DNA of 64,000 nt from Vitellaria paradoxa (lineage: Eukaryota; Streptophyta; Magnoliopsida; Ericales; Sapotaceae), in assembly GCA_019916065.1 (NCBI GenBank), contig CM034238.1:36857375-36921374 (forward strand), read 5' to 3'. The notes under the pieces were generated by a model that was not told the DNA's origin, did not search any database, and saw nothing but the letters and a program-made list of their open reading frames with translations. Shown one piece after another: positions 12,280 through 23,476 of this stretch (positions are counted from its first letter, which is position 1; the number at the start of each line of letters is the position of its first letter). Made by a program: the position numbers and the translations under genes.

Positions 12280-13470
12280 GGGATGTTAGCCCGCCGTCAG
12301 CATCTGCTGGTTGCCTGATTTAATTTTTTTTATTTTAATATGATTTTCATCGAGAATTTTGGTTGAATTTGAAAGGAAAAATTTTAATTTTTTTCAGTTG
12401 ACTATTAATTTACTATCAAAAATTAATTTTTTCTGTGTTAGAAAAGAAAAAAAATTAATTTTTTAATAATTAATTTTTTAATTTTTTGTTAATTTGACAT
12501 TTTCATCTTTCAATATTTAAAAAAAAATTTAATTTTTTAATAGTTAATAGGTTACAATTTTTTTTTTTTAAATATAGCTCTTAACATCAATTAACCTAAT
12601 AATTTTATTTTTTATTTTTGTTTGAAATTGTTGGATTAATTGATGTTGGCGGTTGCCTGCACATTGGTAATATTTTTAATTTTTAATTATTAATTTTAGT
12701 TCTTAAAATTAAAAAAATTAAAAACAAAAATATGTTTCATAAATTTGCTTCCAATTTTTTGTTTAAAAAATTAAAAGAAATCTCAAAATTTTCCAAAACT
12801 ACAAAAATTCAAAAGAGCACGCTTCGCTTTCAATTTTAATTTTTGCTATCCATCTCTATTAACTATAAGTATTACCACTCATAATTATTATCTACCCACC
12901 TAGTAATTTATCATGCAAACTAATTCACCCCTTTCCAACCATCATTAAAACAATAATAATTTATAATAATAAATATTATTAAAATAATAATTTATTTTAT
13001 TAAATTAAATTATTTATTAATAAAATAAAATATTTGTTAACAAGTGCTCGGGAAGCACCACTTATAAAGTAATAAAAACATGCTATCTTATAATGTTTTG
13101 CGTTTTTTTTTTTTTTTTGGTATGCAAGATATTACCTTTTATGTATTTATTAGTTTTTAATGAGTGTCACAAAAACACCTGTTAATTATTTATTAATGTA
13201 AATAATAATAATTTTTAAATATTAAAAGACAAAAATGTCAAATTAAAAAAATTAAAAAACTAACTACTAAAAATTAAACTCTTTTTTTTTTCAAATATAA
13301 AAAATTGACTTTTAATAGTTAGTTAACAGTTAACTAAAAAAAAAATTTAACTGTTTTTTTTTGTTCTTGTATCCATATGAAGTTCCCAGTTAAAATTACA
13401 TTCAAACAGGGGGAAAAATTATGAAATTTTGCGGTCAGCAAATACTAGCAGCGGGCTAACATTACTTGGT
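12280..13470. mobile_element. TIR-bearing foldback-like element at the inner edge of the left arm
   Basis: The left end reads ATGTTAGCCCGCCGTCAGCA and the reverse complement of the right end reads ATGTTAGCCCGCTGCTAGTA; the similarity continues through a following '-TTGCTG'. The AT-rich interior has inverted stretches of the type 'ttaactattaa'. There is no transposase and no clear TSD. It starts about 25 bp inside the break of the inverted duplication. Confidence 0.5.
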
Positions 13471-13479
13471 TGTGTTATG

Positions 13480-13534
13480 CCCTTCCCCAAGAAAATGCAA
13501 AGGAATATACTTCTACCTAACCCGTGGATATAAT

Positions 13535-13565
<31 letters not shown>

Positions 13566-13700
13566 TAAAGAAATAATTACAAATAAAAAAATTTACGCAA
13601 CGTTAAAAAATTTTTGCTTTTATTTAGAAAATTCTAATTTTTTTCATATTTGCGTAAACTTTTCTGTCCGGAAACATTTTTTTACAAATTTTTTTGTTGA
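13480..13700 (-). other. Fragment of the L1-type module
   Basis: This resembles 11340-11520 in the same orientation: 'aaatgcaaaggaatatac' followed by a sequence close to 'aaaatttacgcaac' and 'tttatttagaaaattc'. A (TAA)n microsatellite interrupts it at about 13535-13564. It is a third, truncated local copy of the first-exon-like module. Confidence 0.5.
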
Positions 13701-14990
13701 ATATGACTAATATGTTTAATAATTATCAAATTAAAAAATCAAACTTTAATTAAAAATAGATATAAGATTTTATTGGAAAAAAAAAATAAAAGAACTGAGG
13801 TTCCCTAACTGAAGAAGAAATACATATGCATACTAGTAACATGATGGCCTCATGAAAAAGATGAATTATTTGGATAGCGTCGAATCGTAATTTAGCAAAG
13901 TTAATTATTTGTCGAAAATTTTTTATTAATATTCTTTAATTATCAATAATTACTCACAATTAAAACAATTATATAAATAATATTTAAATTTTATAAGTTA
14001 TTTAAGTAATTTTATTATTTTATTTTTCTTCTTAAAATGCCTTTTAACTACTTATTACATTTAGGTAGCATTTGGATTAGGTTAAAAAGATTACAAGCAG
14101 TAGTATATTTTACACTAATAATAATTACAGAAGTAATATATTATTTTTAACTATGTTTCATAATAGGTGTAAAATGTAACTTATAATGATTATATTAAGT
14201 TTAGAGTAGTTATAACAATTCATTCATATAATTTAGCAATCTTTAATTTAAGAATAATAGTTAATTTATAGAAAATACTCATTAAAATAGTTTTAATAAT
14301 AAATTACTATTTAATTTAGATATTTATTTTAATTATAAATTATAGATTTAAAATTAATTAATTTAATTTTAAACTATTTTAATAAAATATAATTTTGATA
14401 AGAAATTTATTGGTTTTAATTATAAATTACTATTTTAATAGTAATTGACTTTAATGTTAATAATAAATCAATTTAACTACCGTTATTATTTAATGTATAA
14501 TTTACTTTCAGTAAAATATCATAATAAATTAAACATTTTAATAAGTAATTATTATTTATTAAAAATAATGTTAATTTAAGGAAATAAATAATTTTGATAG
14601 TAAATTATATTTTAATATTAATTAATTTTAATAAAATAAAATAATTAATTTTAATAAATAAAATTTATTTATTTTATTTTATTCTTTCAAAGATGTAAAT
14701 AGAGAATAAGGGAGCGTTTACTTTCACTTTTAGCTTCTACCCTTTTTTGTTATTTTTTTTTTCCGTTTTATATAATTTTTTCATCAAAATTTAATTTTAG
14801 ATAAAGTAAAAAAACTATCTCTATAATTTACTTAAGGTGTCAATTTAATATCTCACGTTTCAATTGTAATAATCAAATTCATGTACTTTAAGTCAAATAG
14901 CAATTCGATTCTTATTTAATTGACCATTACACAAAATCATTAAACTGTGACTAAAATGGTAACTTTACGTTATAAAGTACGAAAACTCTC
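13701..14990. other. Very AT-rich gene-free stretch
   Basis: Dominated by TTAAT/ATTTA simple sequence. I see no open frame, splice signal or transposon end that can be supported. Confidence 0.7.
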
Positions 14991-14999
14991 TCTATCACT

Positions 15000-16160
15000 T
15001 TAGTCGCTTATATTACAATCAAATCTCTATTTTTGGTGTATATTTAAAATATAATTTATTAAATTATTTTTAATAAATAATATAATTAAATTATATTTAA
15101 TATATTTTCTTTTTATTAAATTAAAATTTTTAATAAATAATATAATTAAATTAATATTTAATTTAGTTTAATTAATATAAAATATATTCATTAAACTTAA
15201 TTAACTTATTAAAAATTAATAAAATTAAATCTTTTATTAAAATAAAAATTAATTATTATAAATAAAATTATATTTCCAAATATAGTTTCAGTTTCATTTC
15301 AGGAAAAAAAATGATAGTAGAAAATATAAAGAGTTAAACACAAATAAAAAACTGACAGCATTACTAAACAATTTTAAAATCGCTATTTTTAGAATTTCTT
15401 ATCTCTGCAATTTTATATATATATATATATATATATATTTTGTATATATATTCGACTTGATAGAACATATTTATATGCGTGACTATTGTGAATCTATTCC
15501 GTTAATTATAAAAATTATTAGTAAAATTATCAAATCACCATTTAATAAAATATTTAATTTTATAAATTTTTAAAAAATTAAAAATCAAATCCCTATTTTC
15601 AGTGTATATTTTAAATATATTTTATTAAATTATTTTTAATAAATAATATAATTACATTATATTTAATATATTTTCTTTTTATTGAATCAAATTATTTTTA
15701 ATAAATAATATAATTAAATCAATATTTAATTTAGTTTAATTAATATAAAATATATTTGTTAAATTTAATTAATTTTTTAAAAATTACTAAATTAAGTATT
15801 TATTAAAATAAAAATTAATGTAAATAAAATTGTATTTGCAAGCACAGTTTCAGTTTTTATTTCAAGAAAAAATAATAATAAAAAATAAAAACCAAAAAAT
15901 ATAAAAAGTTAAAAACAAATAAAAAAAAAGACACATTATGACAATCTTAAAATCGCTATTTTTTGAATTTTTTATCTCTTTAATTTTCTTTATATATACA
16001 TCATAGATATATATAGATACAATTTTGTATATATATTCGACTTGATAGAATATATTTATATGCGCAACTATTGTGATTCTATTCCGTTAATTATAACAAT
16101 TATTAATTTATTAGTGAAATCATCAAATCACCATTTAATAAAATATTTAATTTCATTATT
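15000..16160 (+). repeat. Tandem pair of AT-rich repeats, each about 570 bp
   Basis: 15005-15575 and 15585-16155 are direct copies. Shared landmarks are 'tttaataaataatataatta', 'acagtttcagttt'-like text, 'aaaatcgctattttt', 'gtatatatattcgacttg' and 'attctattccgttaattata'. The first copy carries a (TA)n run at 15414-15440. No coding content. Confidence 0.75.
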
Positions 16161-16370
16161 TAAAACATAATTAAATTTAATAAAATATATTTTATATTAA
16201 TTAAACTAAATTATATATTAATTTAATTATATTACATTATTTATTAAAAATAATTTAATAAAATATTTTTCACGTTAAAATATGTTATACAGTTTAACAA
16301 AATATATTTCAAAATATATTATTTATTAAAAATAATTTAATAAAATATATTTTAAATATACGTTAAAAGT
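16160..16370 (-). repeat. Inverted partial copies of the start of the 15000 repeat
   Basis: The stretches 'ttattaaaaataatttaata' and 'aaaatatattttaaatatac' are reverse complements of the sequence near 15040-15100 and 15600-15660. The 1.4-kb region could therefore fold back on itself. Confidence 0.6.
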
Positions 16371-16654
16371 GTAAGAATCGATCAACAAATACTTGTGGTG
16401 TCTCTACCCCCTTGAAAATGGAAAGGTGAATCCATCATATATCACGAGGATTCATTTGGAACTAACTTGTTTGGCGAACTTCCTTTTCAGTTTGTCATAA
16501 CATTTCATCATGTAATTCCATGCATTCATAGTGGTTAGTTCTAACTCAAATATTGGTCGATGATACTTTGCAAATAGTATTATTTAAAAAATGAAAAATG
16601 TTGGGTAAAAATAATATTAAGTTGTACTTGTGCCGAACAAGTATAGTCTGGCGC

Positions 16655-16859
16655 CACGTGGCCCAGTGCCGAACATACTCGTGTGAGCCACATAATCATT
16701 CGCCGAGCACGTTCCGTCGTGACACGTGGCGTCCTGCCGAACAACTAATTAATGGCACGAGAGTTCCACGTGAGTGTTATACGTGAACACATGATTCAAA
16801 GTTAGTGTTCCAAAGAGTACCCTGAATCTCAGCATCAATGAACAGTGTATTGCCACGTG
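16655..16859 (+). promoter_or_regulatory. Cluster of four G-boxes (CACGTG) in the LTR U3
   Basis: CACGTG occurs at 16655-16660, 16723-16728, 16767-16772 and 16854-16859. TGCCGAAC motifs alternate with them (near 16631, 16668 and 16735). G-boxes are known binding sites of plant bZIP and bHLH factors. The related LTR at 32793-33690 also keeps four. Confidence 0.65.
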
Positions 16860-17258
16860 GCTATAGCCGAGGATCTTGGAAGCTAGTTTGCTCGGCCTAT
16901 CTGTTGGCGGCTAGTAAATGTCGAACCTGGGACCCACAGCCTTTAAAGAGGGCTCGTGACCATAAATGCACCTTAGTTAAGATTGAACTGGGTATTTGTC
17001 TCTGAGGAAGTAACTAAATCGGTCTATCTCGTCACGATTTGGTGGCTGATGTGACAGGAAGACAGTCTGACCCTGAAATTCCGGTTGTAATGCCGTGTTA
17101 AGTCGCCAGAAGCATTAAATGAAAGGTATGGTGTATTAATGAGGGGTTTGAGGCATTAAATGAAGGGGAAGAGTATTTAAAGCAAGGATAGAAAAGAGGG
17201 ACACGGCAGTGTGCGTAACGTCAAGTCGCAGGTATGCTTTAATCATTACTCAGACTAC

Positions 17259-17266
17259 TATAAATA
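17259..17266 (+). promoter_or_regulatory. TATA box of the solo LTR
   Basis: TATAAATA about 240 bp before the LTR 3' end; transcription (start of R) would be expected near 17290. The sister LTR has the same box at 33031-33038 on the minus strand. Confidence 0.6.
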
Positions 17267-17503
17267 GGATATTCTACTGAACCACAAAGGGAAGCTGACT
17301 ATTGCCAACTTAAGCTTTTACTCACTTATTCCCAAAAAGTTTCCTTTTTTAAGCGACTTGCTGACTTAATCATCGGAGGGTTTTCCGGCCAGAGACCTCC
17401 TCTCCGGCCGTTACCTTTCTTTCTGTCTTTGTTCGGCAGGTCGGCGATTGCATTTCTGGTTGGCGTGGTCAGCAGTTCCGGCGGTAATTTTTGCTGCCGA
17501 ACA

Positions 17504-18010
17504 AAAAAGAAAAAGAAAAAAGAAAAAACATTAAATGGTATTTCTAGCTCGCGCAAGGAAAGAGAATGCTTAGTTAACTATTACCCTTATTTTGTATTTA
17601 TTCTATTACTTCTTTTACCAAAATATAAAATAAAATGGTTGTCTGTTTATAATCTCTTGCAGACCAACGTATGTACATACACATATGCGCGCGTGTGTTG
17701 TTTGGAGTGTCAATTTTTGGTAAAGAGCAAAAACAAAGAGTAAAAAAATTTTAAGTTGTTGAATATTTGAAGTGTTTCTCAAAAGGAATGAAAAATTGGA
17801 AAAAATTAAAGAAAATTGGTAAAAACGAAAAAATAAATTATAGAAAATTGATAAAAGTTAAAAAAAATTGATAAAGTGTTTGCTGGAAAGTTATAAGAAA
17901 TTAATAAAAATTAGTATTTTTTATTTTTTATTTTTAATTTTAATGTTTTAATATATATATATATTTTCTGGGTAAACCGAACAACCTCAACACTATTCAA
18001 CTAGGTGCTC
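17504..18010. other. Gene-free stretch between solo LTR and LINE
   Basis: Begins with an A/G-rich run, then AT-rich sequence with a (TA)n tract near 17952. No supported feature. Confidence 0.6.
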
Positions 18011-18026
18011 AAATAGGTAATGTGAT
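18011..18026 (+). repeat. Target-site duplication of the LINE, left copy
   Basis: AAATAGGTAATGTGAT, repeated without mismatch at 20573-20588. Sixteen bases is typical of LINE insertion by target-primed reverse transcription. Confidence 0.9.
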
Positions 18027-18110
18027 GGAAAAATACGTTTGAGTCTTTGAGAGCTTCTCTCGCAAGAAATTTCTCTATCTAACTTGTCCTGCATTTTCAA
18101 GCTTACAATC

Positions 18111-19950
18111 ATGGGGAAAGCTTCAAAATTAAGGAAAAATTCAGCCACCAAACTATCTTTAAAGGAATTTCATGCACGTTTGCTCAAGGGAAAAATAAAA
18201 AAATAGCGGCATCCCTCATGTACAATTAAATCTATCAGACTTTGAGGATAAGGAAGCTGAAGGAGGTGGTGCATATGAAGAAAGCAGCGAGTACGATAGT
18301 TACGGATTGCCAGAGAGTCGTGGTATCACCGTGGGTCATCCACACAAGCAGAAGAAGATGCAGACTAGATTTGAAAATGGCGAGTAAAGATGCAAAGTCA
18401 TAAGCAAGAATGAAGAAACCGAACTCAGCTTTAACCCGGGGGCAAAGTGATGATTCTGGCTAAAGATTTGCGAGGTCCATTGAGGAAGTAGATGGTAAAT
18501 TGAAGATGTTCAAAGCAGAATCAAGCTTGATGGTTGGTCCTTCCCAAATGGAACCTACGCAACAGCATGATGTAGCAATGCAAGTTGCTGACTCTGTTCT
18601 TGAGCAGAGTATAAGCCTTGTTACTCCTCAATGTCTTGCAGTGAAGATGCCCTTGAATGAAGCTAATTTGATGGAGAAGGATGCTGCTCCAGTCACAAGC
18701 TTGCAATCAGATATGGTATTGAATTTTGCAGTTCCCGGCTCAACTCAAGGAAAAGATAAACAAACGGCTGGAGAAGAAGAAGTCCCTGCAGGTTCTTCCA
18801 TGGATGTAACAGTCGGGGAAGGAGTCCATACACTGAACAAGGGGGGGAAATTTTCCCGCCTATGTGAACTCAGATGGAGATACACCTGGTAAAGCTGTGG
18901 CCCCAATAGCAGGAAATAAAGAAAAAGATTAAAAGGGAGACAAGTCTACAACTCAAGCTGGGGTATGAACCAAGTATGGGCCTAAAGCCTTGTAGCCCAT
19001 CTACTGAAGAAATTAAAACTGGTTAGTCTACTTGGGCTAACTTATTTGGATCAAAAAAATAATACTAGGCCTACTATACTTGAGCATTTTACAGGGTGTT
19101 TGGTTGGTCAAAATTAACCAAAATTTATCAATTTTTTGTACTTTTTTCTAATTAAATTTTATTACATATCACTTATACATCAAATTTGTGTACTCTTACT
19201 ATACTTCTTGGCCAAACTTTTACTAACCTAATGCCCCCCTAATGTTGGGCTTGAGAATAATGAACTAAATGTTCCCATTGAAATTTCAAAAGAAAGGATA
19301 TATTAATTGGGAGCATGCATTTGTAGGTTATTTTCTCAACAAAAGAGCTTCCTCTCATTATGATATATACTAGGCAAGGAAAAAATGGGTGGATGAACTA
19401 ATTGACGTGGTCACTCTTAATAATGGGTTTTATATTTTTAATATAAAAAGTGACGGAACAATTAAGAAAATATTAGATGGGGGGCCCTACTATTGTGGAA
19501 ATCATTTAATTCTCTTAAAAAGATGGCACCCTGGAATGCAATTGGCTAAAAAGGAATTCTCTTTAGTACCAATTTGAGTAAAGTTCTATAATGTTTTCCT
19601 AGGACTTTAGTCTGAAGATGGATTGAGTTATGTGGTTAGTATGATTAGCACACCTTTGTATCTTGATGAATATATGCAAGCTAAAAGTAAACTTACTTTT
19701 GCTAGAGTGTGTGTTGAAGTCCAAGTAGATAAGGTTATTCCCAAATCTTTCAAACTAAACTTGGGATATGGAAACGCGTATGAAATTAAAGTTGAGGTGC
19801 CATGAAAACCAAAAAAAATGTGAAAACTGTAAAACTTTCGACCACTCCACAGCCTCTTGCCCACACAAGTCTAAAGCTGCAGCAAATCTAACGATTAAGC
19901 AGGAATGGAAGATTAAGGAGAATAAAGATGAGAAAGAGTGGCAATAAGTG
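18111..19950 (+). pseudogene. LINE ORF1 relic with DUF4283-like region and zinc knuckle
   Basis: From the ATG at 18111 the frame opens with MGKASKLRKNSATK and breaks soon after. 18500-18892 is an open 130-codon stretch without a known domain. 19389-19577 reads DGTIKKILDGGPYYCGNHLI followed by LLKRWHPGM, and 19623-19805 reads PLYLDEYMQAKSKLTFARVCVEV, as in the DUF4283 region of plant L1 ORF1 proteins. At 19819-19860 follows a zinc knuckle of the form CX2CX4HX4C (CENCKTFDHSTASC). A TGA near 19803 and a frameshift in the adjacent A-run separate it from the preceding frame. ORF1 proteins of this type bind nucleic acid in the LINE ribonucleoprotein. Several stops make it non-functional. Confidence 0.8.
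19095..19243. mobile_element. MITE-like insertion inside the LINE
   Basis: The ends read GGGTGTTTGGTTGGT and, in reverse complement, GGGGGGCATTAGGTTAGT, imperfect inverted repeats around an AT-rich interior. It interrupts LINE ORF1 between the 130-codon stretch and the DUF4283-like region. A related sequence lies at 24380-24510. Confidence 0.45.
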
Positions 19951-20572
19951 ATAAAAAAAAAGGCAAGATTCCCATGCCTAGTATAATTGAAGAACAAGGA
20001 AAGAAAAATCTCTAAAACATCATCCTCAAACATATTTGAAGTTCTATCATTATGTCTGGTTAAGGAGTGTCCTATAGGAAAAAAAACTCTTCAGAACAAT
20101 CAAATGATGGCAATGCGATGACCCTCCCAAGTCAGCAAGAATGTGAAATCCCAAGTCTAAACACCTTTAAATATGGAAGAGGAACAATTATACCAAAGCA
20201 ACCAGAATATGCAACATCTTAAGCATAGAAAAAAACAATAACTATTGGAAAGAATTTAGAAACTCAACTCAACCAAGGGCAAGCACTAGTCAATCTTTCC
20301 ATTATTAAAGGAGCTAATCCTAAGTCTAATAAAATAGGAAAATAATAACTTTATGATATCTTTGGATGGATTTAGGTATAACAAAATGTTGACAAATCTA
20401 TCCATTTAGGATATAAGTGGAACTTATTAATGGATGAGGTTGAGAATCCTTTGTATTTTGTTCCCCTTGCAAGGGGGGCTCTCCATTTAGGAAGTTGCAT
20501 CGAGCATATTGTAATATTTATATTTTTTGGTAATAAAATTAAAACTTACCTACTAAAGAAAAATAAAAAAAT

Positions 20573-20588
20573 AAATAGGTAATGTGAT
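20573..20588 (+). repeat. Target-site duplication of the LINE, right copy
   Basis: Identical to 18011-18026. Confidence 0.9.
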
Positions 20589-21109
20589 ATAGTAATAAGT
20601 TGTCTCTTTTTTTAAAAAAAAAATATAATATGATTTATGAGCCAATTAATGTAAAATAAAAATATATAAAAATGTTTTTTAATTATAAAACTGTAACTAT
20701 CAAATCATTTTATTGTAGAATATGTTATATGTAAGTATGACAATTGGTAGTGGGGGTAGGCTTGGTAAAGTAGTTACCCTTCTATCTTCGAAATGTTTTT
20801 TGAAAAAGGATGACTAACATTACTTTGATGCTAGCAATATAATATTGAGGTTGTAAACCGTTCAATCAAAGTAAGACAATTCACAACAAATTTAAAAATT
20901 CATGCCTAAAATTTTAAACTTATGTTATTGTGAATCATCTGATTTTGGTTGAACGGTTCATGACCCTATATCATGTGATTAATATCAAAAGTAATATTGG
21001 CCATCCCAACTCTAATTTTTTTAGTGTCTCTTGTAATTTTAATAAAAAATTTAACGATTAATCTTTCATCCACCATTGATAGAAAAATAAATTGTACATA
21101 AGCAATATA
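20589..21109. other. Gene-free stretch
   Basis: AT-rich intergenic sequence between LINE and TRIM. A short inverted pair ('aatattgaggttgtaaaccgttcaa' region near 20840 and 'gaacggttcatgaccctata' near 20952) hints at a small foldback; nothing coding. Confidence 0.5.
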
Positions 21110-21322
21110 TTAATTGTTAACGTATATTAGATAATTATGTAGTAAAGTTTGGTAATAGTCAGATAACTAGTAGTAGAGTTTAGAAAAACTTATAAAAGTA
21201 GAGTTTGTCTTCTATTCTATTTCTATTTTACATCTCTATAGATAAGATTGCTATTTTATTGTACATATACCTTTAATGTATATAATTTTCTCAACTTTTC
21301 CATTCATTCTTTTCTCTTAGCA

Positions 21323-21338
21323 TGATATTAAAGCTTAT
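21323..21338 (+). promoter_or_regulatory. Primer-binding site of the TRIM (degenerate)
   Basis: TGATATTAAAGCTTAT follows the LTR end immediately; it differs from TGGTATCAGAGCTTAT at three bases. Confidence 0.7.
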
Positions 21339-21599
21339 AATTTTTTATCCTAAATAAATTAGACACTCAGCAGCCACATCTTTGGTTGTCGATACTGCTC
21401 TTCCTATCGTTACCATCGCCTTTGCTGTTGTTTTTTTTTTTTTTTTTAGAAATTTTTAAATTTCAAGTCTTTCTTTCGGAGATACTTCTTGCTACTCCAC
21501 TTTCTTTATTAAAGACCCAATCACTTTGTTGAAAATACTTCTTGTCCTTTGGGCTTTGTGTCTTTCGACCATTCAATGCATTTTCTCCTACAAGCTAGG

Positions 21600-21830
21600 T
21601 TCATGACCTCCAGATGTGTGAGTAGATTTAGATTCGTGACCTTACGGCATGTAATCAAAGTTACGTTTGTGACCTCTAAGCATGTAAGTATAGTTGGGCT
21701 TGTGACCTTTTGTCATGTAACCAAAGGTACATTCGTGATCTCCCAAGATGTGTAACTAGAACTAATTTCGTGACTTTCAAGAGTGTAACAAGAGTTAGGT
21801 TCGTGGCCTTTGGATGTATAACTTGTATGA
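21600..21830 (+). repeat. Short tandem repeats of about 33 bp inside the TRIM
   Basis: Seven degenerate units begin TTCGTGACC or a close variant near 21601, 21633, 21666, 21699, 21732, 21767 and 21800, each followed by a form of 'catgtaa--aaagtta'. They create accidental short open frames but no recognisable protein. Confidence 0.7.
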
Positions 21831-22118
21831 AGCGAAAGGGGTGTGTTGACAGTTGTTTTCCAGTTCTTAATCTCCAAACTCAACTTAATTTCTAGTTTTC
21901 CACAATGTTAATGTATATCAGATAATTAATAATAGAATTTAGGTAATAGTCAGATAACTAGTAGTAAAGTTTAGAAAAACTTATAAAAGTAGAGTTTGTT
22001 TTCTATTCTATTTCTACTTTGTATATCTATAAATGGGATTGCTATTTCATTGTACATATATATTTGATATATATGATTTTCCTAAATTTTCTATTCATTC
22101 TTTTCTCTTAACATTAAT

Positions 22119-23470
22119 GAACACAAATTGATGTCATAAAAAAATCAAAGACCTGCTCTTTAAATAATTTACAATTTATTTTTATTACAAAGTGACACGT
22201 TTTTCATCCTCTGATTATTTACTCCTGATTTTTATTTTTATTACAAATAATTATTTCCAAAAGCAGATTCTCCTAAATTTTTGTTGAATAGGCTAATAAG
22301 CATAGCCTTCATCTAATATTTTTTCCTCCTAAATTGTAACTTAATTTCTCATCATCAAACGATTTTTTGACGACTAAGATCTCCCAAAATTACACTTTTT
22401 TCTATAACTAAACATTAACCCAAACAAATAAAAGAAGAGTCGGATTCTACTTGATAGTTCCTTAACAACAAACGTTAATTCATATAATTTATCTATGTCA
22501 GAGCTCATCATATTAAATTGCTTCGTGCTCATCATATGAAATATCGGAAGATGAAAGGCTGAATTGAGAGTGAGGATTGAAAAAAAAAAAAAAATTCAAT
22601 TTTTCTTTTTTATGAAAACCATAACAATTAAATTAAGACCCGGTAGATAAATATAAGTTTCTTAATTCATTTAACCAAAATTTAGGAGAATCTATCACTG
22701 GAAAAAAAAATTAAGAATAATCGGCGGCCATAGAATCAGTTTATTTGTTGATGTATAAACCATGTCCACTGGTGCTGGATGAAAGTTTTACCCAAAATCT
22801 AAATACCTTTTCTACCATTAAAAGTTCCAAACAACACCCCCCCCCCCAAAATATATATATATATACTTCAAAATTCCTAGCTACTCCCTTATATATAATT
22901 TTTTAATATTGCTCCTTCCCCGAAGCCCCACTCTTGGATGTACCACTGAGTATATATATCATTAATTTTCCTTCTCAAATTTGTACCGTCAACACCAAGA
23001 AGCCTAAAACCTTTCATCTTCTTTCATATGTAAATATTTTGATAATGTTAAATTCAAATGACAATTTCTTTTTCGTCCTATTTCAGAACTTGCGCTTTCG
23101 CTATGCCCTTCTGAGATCTTTGAGTGTGAGAAATTTATAAGCTAAAGCCAACACCATAGATATCATTATTCACGCAAAACCAATTTTAGAGACAATGTAC
23201 TGTCAAGGAGCTAGCAGTGTGTGTATATGTATATATAATATATTTGACTCTCTTTCATAATGATACAACAAACTAATTACATGTTAACATGGTGGAGTCG
23301 TACTGTTTTACTACAGTGTAAAATTTTCAGGAAATCAGTGTATTATAATGCTAATATAATATCTCAAAACTATTAAATTTTTAATATTTATATATATTGA
23401 GAAGAATACAAATATTGCGTTATGGGTGATCATTTCCTTTAACGTAACTATGTCCTTGGCCAGGACTAGG
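22119..23470. other. Gene-free stretch downstream of the peptide gene
   Basis: AT-rich non-coding sequence with a run of C at about 22836-22847 and (TA)n tracts near 22850 and 23230. Part of its right end probably is the 3' untranslated region of the minus-strand peptide gene. No other feature is supported. Confidence 0.6.
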
Positions 23471-23476
23471 ACCAGA

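Larger units (their letters stand above)
16599..17503 (+). mobile_element. Solo LTR, 905 bp, with 5-bp TSD
   Basis: It starts TGTTGGGTAAAA and ends TTTTGCTGCCGAACA, flanked by AAAAA at 16594-16598 and 17504-17508. It matches in full, on the opposite strand, the LTR at 32793-33690 of the gag-only element. There are no internal sequences, so it is the usual product of recombination between two LTRs. A TATA box is at 17259-17266, and the upstream U3 has four CACGTG hexamers. Because the TSD is a homopolymer it is weak support alone; the match to the LTR ends is strong. Confidence 0.9.
18027..20572 (+). mobile_element. L1-type LINE, internally deleted, with perfect 16-bp TSD
   Basis: Flanked by AAATAGGTAATGTGAT on both sides. 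It keeps a 5' end, a broken ORF1 starting at the ATG at 18111, and a 3' end with a 'tttggtaataaaatt' stretch followed by an A-rich tail up to 20572. There is no endonuclease or reverse transcriptase between the ORF1 remnant and the 3' UTR, so it has lost several kilobases internally; full-length plant L1 elements are usually well over 5 kb. It must have been moved by another LINE's machinery, or was deleted after insertion. An embedded GTTTGG-type MITE sits at about 19095-19243. Confidence 0.88.
21115..22113 (+). mobile_element. TRIM: 999-bp LTR element with two 208-bp LTRs
   Basis: The LTRs are 21115-21322 and 21906-22113. Both start TGTTAA and end CTTAGCA or CTTAACA. The element is flanked by TTAAT at 21110-21114 and 22114-22118, a perfect 5-bp TSD. 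Directly after the first LTR is TGATATTAAAGCTTAT, close to the TGGTATCAGAGC primer-binding site (initiator Met-tRNA) common in plant LTR elements. The 583-bp interior codes for no gag or pol. Terminal-repeat retrotransposons in miniature are known non-autonomous elements that depend on proteins of other elements. The LTRs differ at a noticeable number of positions, so the insertion is not recent. Confidence 0.9.

Noticed and set aside
16598..17743. Open frames of 62-104 codons in and after the solo LTR
   Set aside because: They lie within LTR sequence that is shared with a non-coding LTR of a complete element.
18500..18892. 130-codon frame as a separate host gene
   Set aside because: It lies inside the LINE bounded by the 16-bp TSD and is best explained as part of its ORF1.
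21549..21895. Short overlapping frames with repeated Phe-Val-Thr text
   Set aside because: They arise from the 33-bp repeats inside the TRIM and are not conserved in one frame.
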